From Myxosarcina sp. GI1 (lineage in GTDB: Bacteria; Cyanobacteriota; Cyanobacteriia; Cyanobacteriales; Xenococcaceae), in NCBI RefSeq assembly GCF_000756305.1, contig NZ_JRFE01000022.1:124001-188000 (forward strand): a DNA stretch of 64,000 nucleotides, read 5' to 3'. The notes under the pieces were generated by a model, which saw only the letters and a list, made by a program, of their open reading frames with translations, ran no database searches and was not told the DNA's origin. Numbering within the stretch: the first letter of the stretch is position 1; the number at the start of each line of letters is the position of its first letter. The position numbers and the translations under genes were made by a program. Shown piece after piece: positions 45,367 through 55,600 of the stretch.

Positions 45367-46245
45367 ATGACAGTCGATAATTTCGCTTTAATTATAGGTA
45401 CGATGAAGGGTGGTACTACCAGTCTATTTAATTATTTGGCACAGCACCCTCAAGCAGCTCCCTGTAATTATAAAGAACCAAATTTTTTTGCCTATCAAAG
45501 TAATTTCAATAAAGGATTTGACTATTATCAAAGTTTGTGGAATTGGCGATCGGATACACACAAAATAGCAGTAGAAGCATCGGTAAACTATACCAGAACT
45601 AGTTTGACCGACGTGATGAATTCTGCCGAGAATATAGCTAAATATAAAGATAGGGCTAAGTTTAAGTTTATTTATATTCTTAGAAATCCTATAGATAGAA
45701 TAGAATCACATTATGCTCATGGCATAGCCTATAAAACCAAAAAAAATCCCGATCGCACCACGCAGGCACTCGATAAAGAAATACTAGATACTTCTAAATA
45801 TGCCAAGCAAATAGCAGAATATTACCAAAGATTTTCTAGTGAGAATATTTTACTGTTAAATTTTGACGACCTCAAACAGAATCCTCTAAATTTAATGCAA
45901 AAAGTCTGTCAGTTTTTAGAGATAGATTCAGATTATCAATTTCAAAATTTAAATAGTATTTATAATGACGGTGGCAACAAAAAAATTAGAGTTAATTGGT
46001 ATGGTCTAAATATACCGATGAAAGCCAAAATTCATCGTCTGCTCAGGCAAATTCCCTCTAGTTATAAACAGCCTCTTCATAATTTGTTAGGCGGAAAAAC
46101 TCATAACAACTTCACTCTTTCTCAAGAACAAAAAGACTATATTGTGCGAGAATTAGCAGCAGATTTAAGAAGCCTCAACCAAACTTATGGATTCGATATT
46201 TCTCGGTGGGGTTTAAATCTCAAAACACCCGCATTAGAAAAATAG
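45367..46245 (+). CDS. PAPS-dependent sulfotransferase 2 (tandem paralogue)
   Basis: A 292-residue sulfotransferase that matches the preceding gene almost throughout: the same GTMKGGTTSLFNYLA loop (11-25) and LRNPIDRIESHYAHG (105-119). The C-terminal thirds diverge, including the linker after about 200, so the two may sulfate different positions. It starts 61 bases after its neighbour, consistent with duplication within the operon. Confidence 0.9.
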   Translation: MTVDNFALIIGTMKGGTTSLFNYLAQHPQAAPCNYKEPNFFAYQSNFNKGFDYYQSLWNWRSDTHKIAVEASVNYTRTSLTDVMNSAENIAKYKDRAKFKFIYILRNPIDRIESHYAHGIAYKTKKNPDRTTQALDKEILDTSKYAKQIAEYYQRFSSENILLLNFDDLKQNPLNLMQKVCQFLEIDSDYQFQNLNSIYNDGGNKKIRVNWYGLNIPMKAKIHRLLRQIPSSYKQPLHNLLGGKTHNNFTLSQEQKDYIVRELAADLRSLNQTYGFDISRWGLNLKTPALEK

Positions 46246-46270
46246 TGACTAATAATTATAATCTTAGGTC

Positions 46271-47434
46271 ATGAAAATTTTACTGACCATTCATGAAAAA
46301 TTTGAACCCAACTCTGGGGCTGCGGGAAGTATCGTCAAACTAGGAAAAGAATACCAAAAGCTGGGTCATGAAGTACATTACTTTTCTATGAACGATCTGC
46401 CTAAGAAAATGCATCGTCTGGTCAAAAGAGTTTTGTTTCCCGAATTTGTCGCCAACCGTATTGCATCAATAACTGGTTTAGATGTAGTCGATGCTTCTAC
46501 GGGGGATATCTGGTTTTGGGTAAAAGTCGGGCAAAAGTTCAGCAGCAATCGTCCGCTATTGGTTACGAGAAGTCATGGGTTAGAACACTTACTACACGAA
46601 CAGCTTCTTCAAGATGCCCGCATGGGAAAAAGCCGCTTGAGTTGGAAATATCCTTTATATCGTGGCAGTATTTACCTTTCAGAAATAGCCACCTCTTTAA
46701 AGCGTGCCGATTTAGTCTATTTACTCAATCAGCAAGAGCGAGAATACGTCGTTAATAATTTAGGACTTAAAACTCAAAATATTCGTGTGGTAGCTAATGG
46801 AATTCCCGAAACTTTTCTCAACTTGCCTCTCGAACCTCTATCTAAAAATCAAAATGACACCATACAAATCGCGCAAATAGGTACTTATATTCCCCGAAAA
46901 GGAATTGAATATGGTTCGCCAGCAATTAACAGCATTCTGCTAAAATATCCCCACGTCAAGATGACTTTTCTCGGTACGGAGTGTCGGGAATGCCCTGGAG
47001 TCGAGCCTGTTTATGCCGACTTCGATCCTGCGGTGCGCGATCGCATTACGGTAATACCTCGTTACAGTCATGAAGCTCTACCCTCTCTACTGCGAGGACA
47101 TCAAATCAAACTGTTTCCCACCCTTTCTGAGGGTTTTTCTCTGTCTTTAATTGAAGCGATGGCGTGTGGTTTGGCACCCATAACTACGGCTCATCCAGCA
47201 GCCTTAGAAACAGTCAGAGATGGTTACGATGCCATTGTCGTACCTTTGCGCGATCGCGCCAGCTTAGAGCGAGCCATAGAGCGAGCGATCGGCGATCGCA
47301 ACTTTTTAGAAAGCTTGCGGCAGAACGCCCATGCAACCGCCCAACAATATAGCTGGAATCATATTGCCAGACAAAGTTTGTCTGTATATCAACAGCAGCT
47401 ACAAGCAAAGCAAAATCAGGAGGTCAATCGTTGA
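46271..47434 (+). CDS. Family 4 glycosyltransferase
   Basis: A 387-residue GT-B enzyme. KFEPNSGAAGSIVKLGKEY near the N-terminus binds the acceptor; IGTYIPRKGIEYG and PTLSEGFSLSLIEAMACGLAP (E-x7-E) bind the donor. It follows the tandem sulfotransferases by 25 bases. A heptamer repeat array lies after its stop. Confidence 0.88.
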   Translation: MKILLTIHEKFEPNSGAAGSIVKLGKEYQKLGHEVHYFSMNDLPKKMHRLVKRVLFPEFVANRIASITGLDVVDASTGDIWFWVKVGQKFSSNRPLLVTRSHGLEHLLHEQLLQDARMGKSRLSWKYPLYRGSIYLSEIATSLKRADLVYLLNQQEREYVVNNLGLKTQNIRVVANGIPETFLNLPLEPLSKNQNDTIQIAQIGTYIPRKGIEYGSPAINSILLKYPHVKMTFLGTECRECPGVEPVYADFDPAVRDRITVIPRYSHEALPSLLRGHQIKLFPTLSEGFSLSLIEAMACGLAPITTAHPAALETVRDGYDAIVVPLRDRASLERAIERAIGDRNFLESLRQNAHATAQQYSWNHIARQSLSVYQQQLQAKQNQEVNR

Positions 47435-47503
47435 TAAACTTCAAGAGTCAGTTGGCTAGCAGACTATGGCGTAAGTAAAGTAACTGTTCAAAAAACTTGA
47501 AAA

Positions 47504-47557
47504 CCTTTTGCCTTTTGCCTTTTGCCTTTTGCCTTTTGCCTTTTGACTTTTGACTTT
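47504..47557. repeat. Heptanucleotide repeat (TTTTGCC)
   Basis: Roughly seven near-perfect copies of CCTTTTG/TTTTGCC, the last ones changing to TTTTGAC, lie between the glycosyltransferase and the polymerase gene. This is a typical cyanobacterial STRR array. Confidence 0.9.
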
Positions 47558-47609
47558 AACGGTACTAGCAGCTTGTTAAATCTTTCGTTCAAACTTATTT
47601 ATTGTCCTT

Positions 47610-49040
47610 ATGCCACGTTTGATTAGTAAGCAACGGAAAAAAAAATCCAGCCTATCTTCAGGAGAGTCACTAGGCTGGAAAGTAATTATCGGCTTTACGG
47701 TTTTTTTATCTCTGTTGCTGCTAGCTGGCTTGGGCAAATTGCTGATTTTGCTATTTCCCCTCGGTTCTCTGGCTGTCGCCACTTTTCTCTATTTTCGCGC
47801 CCCAGCCCTGTATATTGGCTTTACTTTTTGGATAGCATTTTTTGGTTCGTTGATTCGTCGCCTAATTGACTACCAAAGCGGCTATTTAACACCAGGTCCT
47901 TGGGATTTTGCTGCTACTTTAGTCACTCTGGTTTCTTGCTATACGTTAGTTCGAGAATTGCCCAAAATACGTAACTACAGGCAAAATTTACCGTTTATCA
48001 TTTGTTTCGGTGCTATAGTTTATGGTTTTCTAATCGGCATTATCCAACAACCATTAGATACAGCGATAGTTAATTTTTTAGATTGGTTTTGTCCCGTTAG
48101 TTTTGGATTTTATTTATACGTAAATTGGAAACATTACCCTCAATATCGCAGCGTCATCAAGCAAAGCTTTTTGTGGGGGGTAATTGCTATGGGACTGTAT
48201 GGAATAATCCAATTTTTTATTGCTCCTCCCTGGGAGCAATTTTGGTTCGAGCAAGCCGAAGTTCAATCTTTTGGTATAGCAGAGCCGTTTGGCATTAGAG
48301 TTATGAGTTCGATGGGTTCTCCTCAAGCTTTTGCTACAGCAATGATGGCAGGGACGCTACTTTTAATCGGTACTAAAGCCAACCTTTGGTTTTTACCAGC
48401 TAACGCTCTAGGCTACCTGACACTTTTATTGTCGAGAGCTAGAGCCGCCTGGATGGGTTGGCTGCTAGGACTTTTAGTAACTATATCTTCTGCTAAATCT
48501 AGCAAACAAATTAAAATAATTATTGGTATTACTTTAATTTTGCTAGTAGTACTTCCCTTGATTAATATCGAACCTTTTTCCGATACTATTGTCTCGCGTT
48601 TGACAACTCTAACTGATGCCGAAGGCGACAGCAGTTTGAATACCAGATTATCTGCCTATCAAGATTTATTTAATTCGGCAATTACCGAAGTAGTTGGCAA
48701 AGGGTTGGGATACAAAATAGATTTACCTGGTTTTGGAGAGAAAGACGGTGCTATTTTACCAACGCTGTTTATTTTTGGTTGGTTAGGAGTTATTCCTCTA
48801 ATTTGCGGAATCGGTTTATTACTAATCAAATTATTTTACGAGCCAAACAACAAAGCCGACTCTTTTGGTATTGCCTCTAGAGCGATAAGCCTGGGAATTT
48901 TGGCTCAAATAGGCTTTAATTTTATTTTTACTTCGGCAGTAGGCTTGTTTTTCTGGAGTTTTATCGGCATTAGTTTGGCGAGCCAGAAATATTATTTATT
49001 TCAATTAAAATCGGCAATACCGACAACCACACGTTCTTAG
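47610..49040 (+). CDS. O-antigen ligase / Wzy-type polymerase
   Basis: A 476-residue polytopic membrane protein with about eleven helices. The Wzy_C/O-antigen ligase region shows LLLSRARAAWMGWLLGLL (about 270-287) after a long periplasmic segment containing EPFGIRVMSSMGSPQAFAT. This family joins or polymerises lipid-linked glycans at the periplasmic face. Here it is the best candidate for the repeat-unit polymerase. Confidence 0.85.
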   Translation: MPRLISKQRKKKSSLSSGESLGWKVIIGFTVFLSLLLLAGLGKLLILLFPLGSLAVATFLYFRAPALYIGFTFWIAFFGSLIRRLIDYQSGYLTPGPWDFAATLVTLVSCYTLVRELPKIRNYRQNLPFIICFGAIVYGFLIGIIQQPLDTAIVNFLDWFCPVSFGFYLYVNWKHYPQYRSVIKQSFLWGVIAMGLYGIIQFFIAPPWEQFWFEQAEVQSFGIAEPFGIRVMSSMGSPQAFATAMMAGTLLLIGTKANLWFLPANALGYLTLLLSRARAAWMGWLLGLLVTISSAKSSKQIKIIIGITLILLVVLPLINIEPFSDTIVSRLTTLTDAEGDSSLNTRLSAYQDLFNSAITEVVGKGLGYKIDLPGFGEKDGAILPTLFIFGWLGVIPLICGIGLLLIKLFYEPNNKADSFGIASRAISLGILAQIGFNFIFTSAVGLFFWSFIGISLASQKYYLFQLKSAIPTTTRS

Positions 49041-49086
49041 AGGACAAACAAAATTTACTTTAAACCAACCCAAATTTTCGCAGTCA

Positions 49087-50049
49087 ATGTTTAAGTTAGC
49101 AGTCGATAAAATTGAAAACTGGATTTATGTAACGGGTGTAATTAGAAGCGGCACTACATTTGTCGGCAAAATTCTCAGTCTTCCCTTACAGGTAGATTAC
49201 ATACACGAACCTTTTAATCCTCTCTGCGGCATTCCTGGAATGACCAAATGGTATCGCTACGTCGAGCCTAGTTTGAGTACGGCAGAAATGCGGCAGTTTC
49301 ATACTCTGACTAAATCTATTTTTAGCTACGATCTCCAGCTTAGAACCTGGTATCCACCGAGCAATCCCATACATACCAGAGTTATCAAGCAAGTCTTCGG
49401 TAGCAGAGGTCCTTTTTATTTGCGTCTGGCAAAGCCGAATATTTTCCATCGAGCAGCAGTAATCAAAGATCCTACTGGTAATTTAGCAACGGAGTATTTA
49501 TATCGTCACTTTGCAGTCAAACCAGTAATCGTTATCAAACATCCCATATCTTTTATTGCCAGTCTCAAACGAGTAAACTGGCATCCCAAACTTGAAGAGA
49601 TTAACGATCAACCACAGTTAATCGAGGACTATTTTGCCGACGAACGAGACTTTATTAAAGGTAAATATGACAATTGGGTGCTGGAAGCAGCAGCATACTG
49701 GCGTGCTAGTTATAAAGTGCTGTTGGCGCAGGCGAGCCAGTACCCAGGCTGGCTGGTTTTTACCCATGAAGAATTGAGTCAGTCATCGGTTGCAGTATTC
49801 AAAAATCTCTACGACAAACTAGATTTGCCCTGGTCGCAAGGGATCGAAAACAAAATTCTCCAACTGACTACTGGTAATAGTTCTGCTAAAGCTAGAAAAG
49901 GTAAAGTTCAAGACTTTAAAAGAAATAGTGCTGACATTTTTAAAACTAGTATCGAGTCCATATCTCTAACAGAGAGAAGACAAATCTTTGAAATCGTGGA
50001 AGATATTGCCTTGCAGGTTTACGATCGCTCTAGTTTCCTCCTTGATTGA
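49087..50049 (+). CDS. Sulfotransferase family protein 3
   Basis: A 320-residue sulfotransferase, only distantly related to the tandem pair. GVIRSGTTFVGKILS (17-31) is the PAPS 5' loop and IKHPISFIASLKRVN the 3'-phosphate site; GPFYLRLAKPNIFHRAAVIKD lies between. It ends the rightward polysaccharide operon. It could sulfate a different sugar or another acceptor. Confidence 0.85.
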   Translation: MFKLAVDKIENWIYVTGVIRSGTTFVGKILSLPLQVDYIHEPFNPLCGIPGMTKWYRYVEPSLSTAEMRQFHTLTKSIFSYDLQLRTWYPPSNPIHTRVIKQVFGSRGPFYLRLAKPNIFHRAAVIKDPTGNLATEYLYRHFAVKPVIVIKHPISFIASLKRVNWHPKLEEINDQPQLIEDYFADERDFIKGKYDNWVLEAAAYWRASYKVLLAQASQYPGWLVFTHEELSQSSVAVFKNLYDKLDLPWSQGIENKILQLTTGNSSAKARKGKVQDFKRNSADIFKTSIESISLTERRQIFEIVEDIALQVYDRSSFLLD

Positions 50050-50080
50050 GTATGCTACCGAGATAGAAAGCAACTTTGTC

Positions 50081-51178
50081 TTATAGCTGCTGCATTTTAG
50101 CAATCAACTCAGTTAGTTCCTGTTGGATTTGTCTCAAACTAGATTCGTCGCTCGCTCTTTCCTGACTTAAATTAACTAAATTTGTATACTTACGCTCGAT
50201 GTCGTTAACTCGTTCGTTTAAAGTCACAAACTTGCGAGTTAGCTGGTGCATCGCATCAAAACTATGCTCGAACGATTGAGTAGAACGCTGCAAAACTAAA
50301 GAAGATTGAGAAAACTGATTTTGAGCGATCGCCAGTTCGTTAGTAGCGGTTGATAATTTTTCGGGAAATCGACTGCTATCGAATATATTAGCCGCACGTT
50401 CAAAAGCATCGGCACTGGTTTCTACTTTGCGAAAAGACTTGGCGATTGAGTTTTCGATAGTATGGCTGAGATTTCCCAGCATTACTTCAAAATTATGGCT
50501 AAAGCGGTCTATAGCTGACTCCATACCATTTTGCGGTTGAAGTTGAGGTAGATAGATATTATCTATATAGTCTTCAATAACACTGAGCAGACTGGCTCTG
50601 GCAATTTTAGTATTCCAGATTATGTTGATTACCGACAGCAAAGCACTACAGGCGATCGCAATTAAGCTGCTGATAAATGCAATTCCCATTCCCTGTAAGG
50701 GTCGATCTAATTCATCGACCAAACTTCTAACATTGTCTAGATCGACTTGCGTAATAGTTTGACTGAGGCTGGCTAAATTAATCGTAATGCCCAAAAAAGT
50801 TCCCAGCAAACCAAAAGAAAGCAACAAGTTGGGCAGTATGCGACAGAAATTATCGACAGCTTCGTAGTTTAACGACAAGCCAAAAAGATCGAATCTTTCT
50901 CGACTATATGCCCCTTCGACAATTGCTGGTGTATTAATTTGTTCGCGATCGCAATTGATAGTTTGTAGTCTTTGTTCCAGTCTAACTATTATTCTCGGTG
51001 CAAATTCTGGTTCGCTGCTCCCTAGCAATCTTCTCGCTTCTATTTCCGAGCGATGTAAATTATTATACAGACAGTAGCGCAAAATAATAGCGGCTATTGT
51101 GGGTAAAATTACTAAAAATACTGTCAGAAAGATTAAATAGCCAGGCAGCAAAGCGAAGATACCAAATAGTTGAGACAT
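50081..51178 (-). CDS. MotA/TolQ/ExbB-like membrane protein with coiled-coil tail
   Basis: A 365-residue protein. Helices at about 9-30, 112-135 and 158-190 surround LLLSFGLLGTFLGITINLAS, the glycine-rich motif of MotA/TolQ/ExbB proton-channel stators. The C-terminal half (about 210-365) is a long, largely helical region with coiled-coil character. ExbD/MotB/ZorB partners are not adjacent. The layout resembles ZorA of Zorya defence systems in miniature, but nothing else of that system is here. It is convergent with the last sulfotransferase gene. Confidence 0.7.
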   Translation of the reverse strand: MSQLFGIFALLPGYLIFLTVFLVILPTIAAIILRYCLYNNLHRSEIEARRLLGSSEPEFAPRIIVRLEQRLQTINCDREQINTPAIVEGAYSRERFDLFGLSLNYEAVDNFCRILPNLLLSFGLLGTFLGITINLASLSQTITQVDLDNVRSLVDELDRPLQGMGIAFISSLIAIACSALLSVINIIWNTKIARASLLSVIEDYIDNIYLPQLQPQNGMESAIDRFSHNFEVMLGNLSHTIENSIAKSFRKVETSADAFERAANIFDSSRFPEKLSTATNELAIAQNQFSQSSLVLQRSTQSFEHSFDAMHQLTRKFVTLNERVNDIERKYTNLVNLSQERASDESSLRQIQQELTELIAKMQQL

Positions 51179-51215
51179 TATTTATAGTTAGGGAGGTAAA
51201 CAGCCGAGTTAATAA

Positions 51216-52403
51216 TTATTTATTGTAAAAAATTTCTGCTTGCTTAAAGCGCCGCAAAACTTCACCCAGGCGATCGCATTCGGCAATCAAACTAATTCTG
51301 ACATAACCCTCACCAGCTTCACCAAAAGCATTACCTGGAGTAACAACCACCGCAGTATTTTTAAAGACATCGAGAGCAAAATCAGTAGAACTCGTCCCCG
51401 GGGGAACTTTTACCCAAAGATACATAGTAGCCTCAGACGGTTCGATTTCCCAACCCAACTCTCTCAAGCCATTAACCAGAAAATCTCGGCGTTGACTGTA
51501 ACGTTGCTGTACTTGTTTGATATAGGTATCTGGTAGCTGCAAAGCCGTTTCTGCTGCTTTTTGAATTGCCGAAAAAATACCGTAGTCGAGATTGGTTTTT
51601 AGCGTCCGCAAACCCTGAATGATATCAGAATTACCAACTACAAAACCTACTCGCCAGCCTGCCATATTATAAGTCTTAGAAAGAGTATGAAACTCAACCC
51701 CAATTTCTTTCGCTCCAGGTATTTCTAATAAAGAAGTCGGTTGATAACCGTCAAAAGCCAGTTCGGCATAGCAGAGATCGTGAACTAGCATTATGTCGTA
51801 ATGATAGGCAAAAGCCACGATTTCTTCAAAAAATTCTGGGGGTGCGGTTGCGGTAGTAGGATTATTAGGGTAGTTAAAATAGAGAATTTTGGCTTTTTGG
51901 GCAATATCTTCGGGAATAGCATCTAAGTCAATCAGCCAATCTCGTTCTGCCTGTAGCTGCAAAGGATAAATCTCACCACCCGCAATTAAAGGACCTCTAA
52001 AATGAGCGGGATATGCCGGAGTGGGTACTAAAACTATATCGCCAGGATCGACATAAGCCAGAGCCAAATGAGTCAAACCTTCTTTCGAGCCAATTAACGG
52101 TAAAGCTTCGCGTTCGGGATTGAGTTCGACTCCATAACTGCGGTAATACCAATTAGCAATTGCCGTCCGAAAACTAGCCGTACCCTCAAAAGGTGGATAG
52201 CCATGATTGCGAGGATTCTGTAAGGCAGAGACTGCTGCGTCAATTACGGGTTGTGGAGCAGCCCCGTCGGGATTACCCATACCCAAATCGATTAAATCTA
52301 GCCCTCGTTCGCGGGCATTAGCTTTTAACTCATCTAAACGAGCAAATACGTAAGGTGGTAGTTGGTGAAGACGTTTGGCACGGCTTATCCGATCTAAATT
52401 CAT
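51216..52403 (-). CDS. Class I/II PLP aminotransferase
   Basis: A 395-residue fold-type I aminotransferase from MNLDRISRAKRLHQLP (52403). IDLGMGNPDG, NYPNNPTTATA, HDLCYAELAFDG and the PLP lysine in LSKTYNMAGWRVGF are diagnostic. It is of the aspartate/alanine aminotransferase-like group that includes proteins annotated as LL-diaminopimelate aminotransferase; substrate is not decidable by eye. Confidence 0.9.
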   Translation of the reverse strand: MNLDRISRAKRLHQLPPYVFARLDELKANARERGLDLIDLGMGNPDGAAPQPVIDAAVSALQNPRNHGYPPFEGTASFRTAIANWYYRSYGVELNPEREALPLIGSKEGLTHLALAYVDPGDIVLVPTPAYPAHFRGPLIAGGEIYPLQLQAERDWLIDLDAIPEDIAQKAKILYFNYPNNPTTATAPPEFFEEIVAFAYHYDIMLVHDLCYAELAFDGYQPTSLLEIPGAKEIGVEFHTLSKTYNMAGWRVGFVVGNSDIIQGLRTLKTNLDYGIFSAIQKAAETALQLPDTYIKQVQQRYSQRRDFLVNGLRELGWEIEPSEATMYLWVKVPPGTSSTDFALDVFKNTAVVVTPGNAFGEAGEGYVRISLIAECDRLGEVLRRFKQAEIFYNK

Positions 52404-52667
52404 TATTTGGCGCAATGCAGTTTACATAGCATCCTATTGTTGCATTTTGCTTGGGATTTTTGTCAAGAAAGTTTACGCTTAATAATTAATGTAATAAATA
52501 TCTAATTTAATAACTGCAACCTGTCTTAAGCAGGATGATCTAACCAAAGGCATTACCTATGCTAATTTGCAACAGTTGGACTCTCTAACTTTAAAGATTT
52601 GATATTTTAGCCTAATATCGTACACTCTAAAATTGCAGTCCACTTCGATGAGCAGGAAAGAAAGATT

Positions 52668-55600
52668 ATGATACACAATACCGATTTTGTAGGTGCGGTT
52701 TGGTGGCTGGCACAAGCTCCTGGCGTAGAAATCGAACCATCGGGAGAAATATTAGAAGATGTAGCTTTGGCTAATAGCGGACCTAACTTTTTTGCTGCTT
52801 TAGTAGCAGGAGTTATGTTAGCTTTTGCCTTTCAATTATTGTTTACTAATTTTGGCGTTGCGGCTTTGGTTTCTTCGCTAGGAGGAAAATCCCACGATAA
52901 CAGCGATTCGAGTTCGAGTAATCTAGGTAAAACTGTTAGAAAGATCGGCGTAGCCTTGGGTATAGCTACTTTAATCAGCGTAACCCTGGCATTATTTCTA
53001 GCCTGTACCTTTGCGGTTAAATTAAGTTTGTTTGAATCGGCAGTTTCAGGAGCAATTGTCGGCTTAGTAATCTGGGCAACTTTCTTTTCGTTGATGGTCT
53101 GGTTGAGTTCCACTGCTGTAGGTTCTTTTTTGGGTTCGATAGTAAGTACTGCTAGTTCTGGATTGCAGTCAATTATTGGCACTGCTACCTCTGCGCTTGG
53201 TGCTGCTACTGCTGGCAATCAAATAGTTAATACCGCAGAAGCCGCTGCTGCTGCCGTACGTAAAGAATTAGGAATGGCAATAGATCCTGTAGAAATGCGT
53301 GAGAATGTCGAAGATTTTTTGCGCTCGGTAAGAAGCCCCGATTTGAATTTGCAACAAATTGCTACAGATTTCGAGGCGTTATTAGACGATGAAAATCTAC
53401 AGGAAATTGCCAACAGCGAGAGTTTGAGAAATATCGATCGCAACACCTTTATCGATTTAATCAGCGAGCGTAGCGATATTTCCAAACAAGATGCCCGACG
53501 CATCGCCGCCAAAATGGAAGGCGTATGGCAAAAAAGCCTCAACAAACTACCTTCAAGTTCTGGCAATCCCTTAAGCGATTTGGGCAATTACTTAAAATCT
53601 GCTACTAGAGAGCAGCTTACGGGAGGCGATCTCAACGATAAACTAGATCGCCTAATTGATGAATTACGACGCAACCGTCAGGCTAAATCCACTAGTCCCA
53701 TAGCCCAAAGTGCTAGCCTCGGCATGAATAGCTTAATTGGTATGGTGATGGGTAGAACCGATCTATCGGATATAGATGTAGATAGTATTGTCGAGCGTTT
53801 ACAGATACTAGGAGATCATTTAGGCGTACAGACCAGAAAGGCAGCAATGCAGGTAGGGGTTATCGAACCTACCAAAAGCACTATTAAATCTGACATCAAA
53901 AACTATATACTCAACGCTTATCCCTGGCAGTTAAATCAGTCTAATCTCAATTTGCAATTTCGCGATTTGATTTATGACGTTGATGCCGACCCCGAAGTCG
54001 TAGCCAATGAGTTGAGACGGCTGCATCGTTCTGATTTTGTAGAGCTGCTAGAGCAAAAAGGCTTATTAACCAAAGAGCAAATTATAACTAAAGCTAACTT
54101 GCTCGATGCCATTCGTTTGGAAGTTTTGGCAACTGCCGAAGCCGCAGCCGAACGAGAAAAAACAATCGCTCTGATTGCCGAAGCGGAAACTTATATCACT
54201 ACCGCTTCTAAAGCAGAACTATCTCCAGAAAAGTTAGAAATTAACTTCAGACCAATTTTGGAAGATACTGATGCCAGTAAAGAACAAATTGAAACCCGTC
54301 TCAGACAGCTAGATCGTCCTACTTTCGAGCGGATGTTGGAAATGCGTGGCGATATGGATGCCATCGAAGTTTCTACAGTAGCGGGAGAGTTAGAAAGGAT
54401 TCGCGATCGCGTCTTGCAAGATTTTCATCAAACTCTCGGACAAACTCAAGCAAAAACCGAACGACAGTGGGTTAAAGTTGAGTCCTATCTAAGGGATACT
54501 GGTAGAGGCGAACTAAACCCCCAGGCAATCGAACGCGAACTCAGCTTATTACTTAAAGATCCCCACGCTGGTGCTTCAGCGTTAAAAGCTAGATTGTCTA
54601 GATTCGATCGCCAAACTTTAGTACAGTTGCTATCTCAACGAGAAGACTTGAGCCAGGAGCAAATCGAAGAAATACTCGATTCCGTAGAAAAAGTTTGGTT
54701 TCAGGTGCGTTATGCTCCGCAAATGCTGGCAGGAAAAGCTCAAGAGCAGTATACTCGCGCCGAAACTGCGATCGCCGATTATTTACGCAGCACTGGCAAA
54801 GCCGAACTCAATCCTCGTGGCATCAAGCGCGATTTATCCCTATTGTTTGAAGATCCCCAACTAGGAGCTAAAGCCATACGCCAGCGTGTAGCGGCAATGG
54901 ATCGCGATACTTTAGTAAAACTACTAACTCAACGCAACGATCTCAGCGAAGCAGAAGTCAATGAAGTCATTGATGAAGTCCAGTACAATCTGCGCTCTCT
55001 AGCCAAGCTTCCCCGTCGCCTGGCAGTTCGTACTCAGCAGCAGGTTGAAGATTTCCAAACTTCCATCGCCGAATATCTGCGTTCTACCGATAAAGACGAA
55101 CTCAATCCCGAAGGTATTCAGCGAGATGTCGAGCTACTACTCAACGATCCGCGTGCGGGAATGGAAAGTTTGCAGGAAAGACTCTCTCAGTTCGATCGCT
55201 CTACTTTGGTAGCACTACTCTCTCAGCGAGATGATATCTCAGAAGAAGACGTTAACCGAGTTGTAGACCAAATTCTGGCAGTACGCGATCGCGTTCTGGG
55301 TCAATTACAAGCCATACAAGAAAGAGTTCAATCCATAGTCGATCGCATTTTGGCAAAAATCCGTGCTTATCTTAATGGCTTAAACCGTCCCGAACTCAAC
55401 TATGACGGCATCGAACGCGATGTTAAAGTCTTGTTTGACGATCCCCAGGCAGGTTTTGACGCACTTAAAGACCGCTTTGGTCAACTAGACCGCGATACTT
55501 TAATTGCCGTAATGAGTTCTCGCGAGGATGTCTCTCAAGCCGATGCCGAACGCATCGTCAGCCGCATCGAACGAACTCGCGATCGCGCCTTGCAACGAGC

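Noticed and set aside
47504-47557. CRISPR array
   Set aside because: Units are only 7 bases with no spacers; it is a heptamer tandem repeat. No CRISPR array or cas gene is visible anywhere in the window.
31152-50049. A complete Wza-Wzx-Wzy capsule system
   Set aside because: No OPX or Wzx gene can be found in the window, so only a partial or hybrid system is claimed.
50081-51178. A Zorya defence system
   Set aside because: Only a ZorA-like protein is present; ZorB, ZorC and ZorD are absent and the neighbours are metabolic.
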